Source of the DNA: Phycisphaeraceae bacterium
GTDB lineage: Bacteria; Planctomycetota; Phycisphaerae; Phycisphaerales; Phycisphaeraceae
Assembly: GCA_020851395.1 (NCBI GenBank)
Contig: JADZCW010000262.1
Location: 1 to 17,107 of the forward strand
Direction: 5' to 3'
DNA length: 17,107 bases
Shown here: piece after piece, positions 16,988 through 17,107 of the stretch
Layout of the letters: every line of letters begins with the position of its first letter
Numbering within the stretch: position 1 is the stretch's first letter
Notes under the pieces: generated by a model
What the model saw: the letters and a program-made list of their open reading frames with translations, nothing else
What the model was told of the DNA's origin: nothing
Database searches by the model: none
Made by a program: the position numbers and the translations under genes

Positions 16988-17107
16988 AGCAGACTGGCAG
17001 GGGCGCTACCTGCGACTCGATGCCGCCTCCGTCAATGCGGCCTGCTATGGGGATGCCTTGACGCCCCAATAACCCCATCTCTTGAAAAGCGCACCGCCGA
17101 AATCCGC
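16988..17107 (+). other. 3' flank, no gene seen
   Basis: The 120 bases after the stop hold no credible gene. A possible stem (atgggg 17047-17052 with ccccat 17073-17078, loop of 20) and a 5-bp pair (16997-17001 with 17009-17013) are too weak, and neither is followed by a T run, so no terminator is called. No promoter or ribosome binding site for a following gene is recognisable. Confidence 0.5.

Noticed and set aside
14819..16219. Antisense open frame of 466 codons
   Set aside because: Same pattern: fully embedded, low-complexity acidic/Gly-rich product, opposite to clear PPC, Ig and dockerin coding.
17020..17061. Small open frame starting at the ATG at 17020
   Set aside because: Only 13 codons, no ribosome binding site, and no neighbour to support it.
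16988..17107. Rho-independent terminator after the stop
   Set aside because: The only stems (17047-17052 with 17073-17078, and 16997-17001 with 17009-17013) are short with no T run, so they could easily be chance in a GC-rich flank.

Overview
The window holds essentially one thing: a single plus-strand reading frame that is open from the left edge (first in-frame codon at position 2) to a TAG at 16985-16987, at least 5,661 codons long. Its start lies upstream of the window. The first possible start codon, a GTG at 17, sits inside a beta strand of a domain already under way, so it is not taken as the start. Only 120 bases follow the stop, and no gene is visible in them. All other long open frames, including antisense ones of up to 1,039 codons, read as shadows of this GC-rich gene (about two thirds G+C by eye).

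The product looks like a giant modular extracellular or cell-surface protein. The best guess at the source is a planctomycete or a close relative in the PVC group. This rests on high GC, gene size, non-cellulosomal type I dockerins, and a C-terminal Ig-like domain with a QRS...FSE motif running directly into a FHRL-GDVNGD dockerin, an arrangement common in planctomycete surface proteins. This is inference from motifs, not from a database search.

Layout, N to C: tail of an Ig/FnIII-like domain (2-130); six-bladed-looking beta-propeller (311-1081); SbsA/Big_5-like Ig domain (1088-1426); beta-sandwich with internal-comparison features of bacterial adhesin-like proteins (1427-1753); nine tandem putative-Ig/cadherin-like repeats (1754-4330); two more Ig-like domains (4331-4903); an RHS/YD-repeat-like module (4904-5752); a short beta domain (5753-6067) and an internal type I dockerin (6068-6235). 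A second half follows: Ig-like domains (6245-7063), a ZU5-like domain (7064-7510), an unassigned stretch, PA14 (7982-8392), a seven-bladed YVTN-type propeller (8636-9778), a helical insert, a lone CARDB-like domain (10076-10420), a large unrecognised region ending in a Gly-rich amphipathic beta segment (10421-11944), a strictly alternating PPC-CARDB array (11978-14533), a low-complexity/helical linker, a jelly-roll-like domain, and three copies of an Ig-plus-dockerin unit up to the C-terminus.

All recognisable parts are binding, spacing or display modules. I see no catalytic domain, signal peptide (it would be upstream), transmembrane helix, sortase motif or toxin. The simplest reading is a very long, calcium-stabilised surface fibre or adhesin, probably attached through its dockerins to cohesin-like partners. 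The most interesting points are the complete lack of cysteine in the visible 5,656 residues, the internal dockerin that looks like an old C-terminus (a fusion seam), the RHS-like stump lacking a core or toxin, and the orphan amphipathic beta region.
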